From Candidatus Methanogaster sp. (lineage in GTDB: Archaea > Halobacteriota > Methanosarcinia > Methanosarcinales > Methanogasteraceae), in assembly GCA_003194445.1 (NCBI GenBank), contig PQXF01000004.1, positions 110,774-144,183 on the forward strand: a DNA stretch of 33,410 nucleotides, given 5' to 3'. Both the position numbers and the translations under genes were made by a program. Below the pieces are notes generated by a model. That model saw only the letters and a list, made by a program, of their open reading frames with translations, was not told the origin of the DNA and made no database searches. The number at the start of each line of letters is the position of its first letter. Positions within the stretch are counted from its first letter, which is position 1. This document shows, one piece after another, positions 33,023 to 33,410 of the stretch.

Positions 33023-33270
33023 AGTCACTAAACCCCGGACTTAAATACGGAGCCTGCATATAGCGATTTCGTATTTGGATTCTCCTGATTCCGTGTGTAT
33101 CGCTCCACAATCCCCCATCCATGTCCAACCGAGCCATAAAAACAGGGTGATGTCAGAGATGCCAATACTTGTACCATTCTTTGAGGTGTGTAAACGCCTT
33201 GCACAGTTCTCTGCACGCCATACATACCAATCGAGAACACATCCCACATAAGCCTTACGAGACTATCTTA
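33023..33270 (-). repeat. Dispersed 250-base repeat (copy B)
   Basis: It is the second full copy, parallel to 30931-31180 and in the same orientation. The coding trace CFYGSVGHGWGIVERYTRNQ is open here on the minus strand, where copy A has a stop after VERYI. Confidence 0.7.
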
Positions 33271-33296
33271 GTTCTACTTTGTCACATTGATTTTTC

Positions 33297-33410
33297 GCGA
33301 TGGATCGACTCAACACATCGATACTAATATATTGGATCGCCAAAAGGTCGAGTACACTCGATGTATGTGCATCTCATTATATCTAGTTAGCAGTGAGAAT
33401 AAAGTTTCAT
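33297..33410 (+). other. Possible IS481-type left end at window edge
   Basis: GACTCAACACATCGATAC (about 33307-33324) resembles the terminal repeat of the IS481-type element at 25806 (GGCTCAACACATCGCGTAC), and a second motif CGAGTACACTCGATGT follows at 33349-33364. This may be the end of another copy running off the window. Confidence 0.35.

Overview
The window reads as a piece of an uncultured euryarchaeal chromosome, probably from the methanogen/methanotroph (ANME-like) side of the Archaea. The evidence is archaeal TATA boxes 25-40 bases ahead of many genes, GGTGA/GAGG-type ribosome binding sites, an NrpR-family nitrogen regulator, an archaeal-type FMN glutamate synthase-like protein, and large secreted beta-helix proteins ending in dockerin modules. 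There is no rRNA or other clean taxonomic marker, so the lineage is an inference.

Layout. 1-3.3 kb: a large dockerin-bearing surface protein, cut at its N-terminus. 3.4-8.2 kb: metabolic genes, namely a decayed ferredoxin-like gene, ketol-acid reductoisomerase (ilvC), a small unknown protein, ketopantoate reductase (panE) overlapping a cupin gene, and an NrpR-like regulator. 8.3-13.0 kb: a minus-strand cluster encoding NuoE-, NuoF- and HoxU/NuoG-like electron-input subunits followed by an FMN glutamate synthase-like protein and the NrpR gene. Together they look like an NAD(P)H-linked flavin enzyme under nitrogen control. 13.2-14.3 kb: a 31-codon gene with a clean promoter, and a class I glutamine amidotransferase.

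14.3-20.5 kb is accessory DNA. First comes a chain of ATGA-overlapping RhuM/BRO-type genes, one of them frameshifted, with tiny ORFs between them. Next is an AT-rich three-gene operon that I consider the most interesting part of the window: an RnlA-like HEPN ribonuclease toxin, RNase HIII, and a TPR protein with a cold-shock-like C-terminus. 20.7-23.9 kb: a four-gene operon for a nitrate/sulfonate/taurine-type ABC importer plus a DUF4213/DUF364 protein; the ATPase carries a cysteine-rich tail.

24.1-33.4 kb is a genomic junkyard. It contains a retropepsin-like protein and partner, a broken UPF0175/DUF3368 toxin-antitoxin pair, a degenerate IS481-type element with multiple terminal repeats, a membrane protein, an intact IS630-type transposase, a second dockerin/NosD protein, the multiply frameshifted remains of a nitrogenase beta-subunit-like gene, a MazF/antitoxin pair, and two copies of a 250-base repeat that itself looks like a decayed coding sequence. 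The NrpR gene beside a dead nitrogenase-like gene suggests that nitrogen fixation was lost or relocated in this lineage, or that this is a spare copy.
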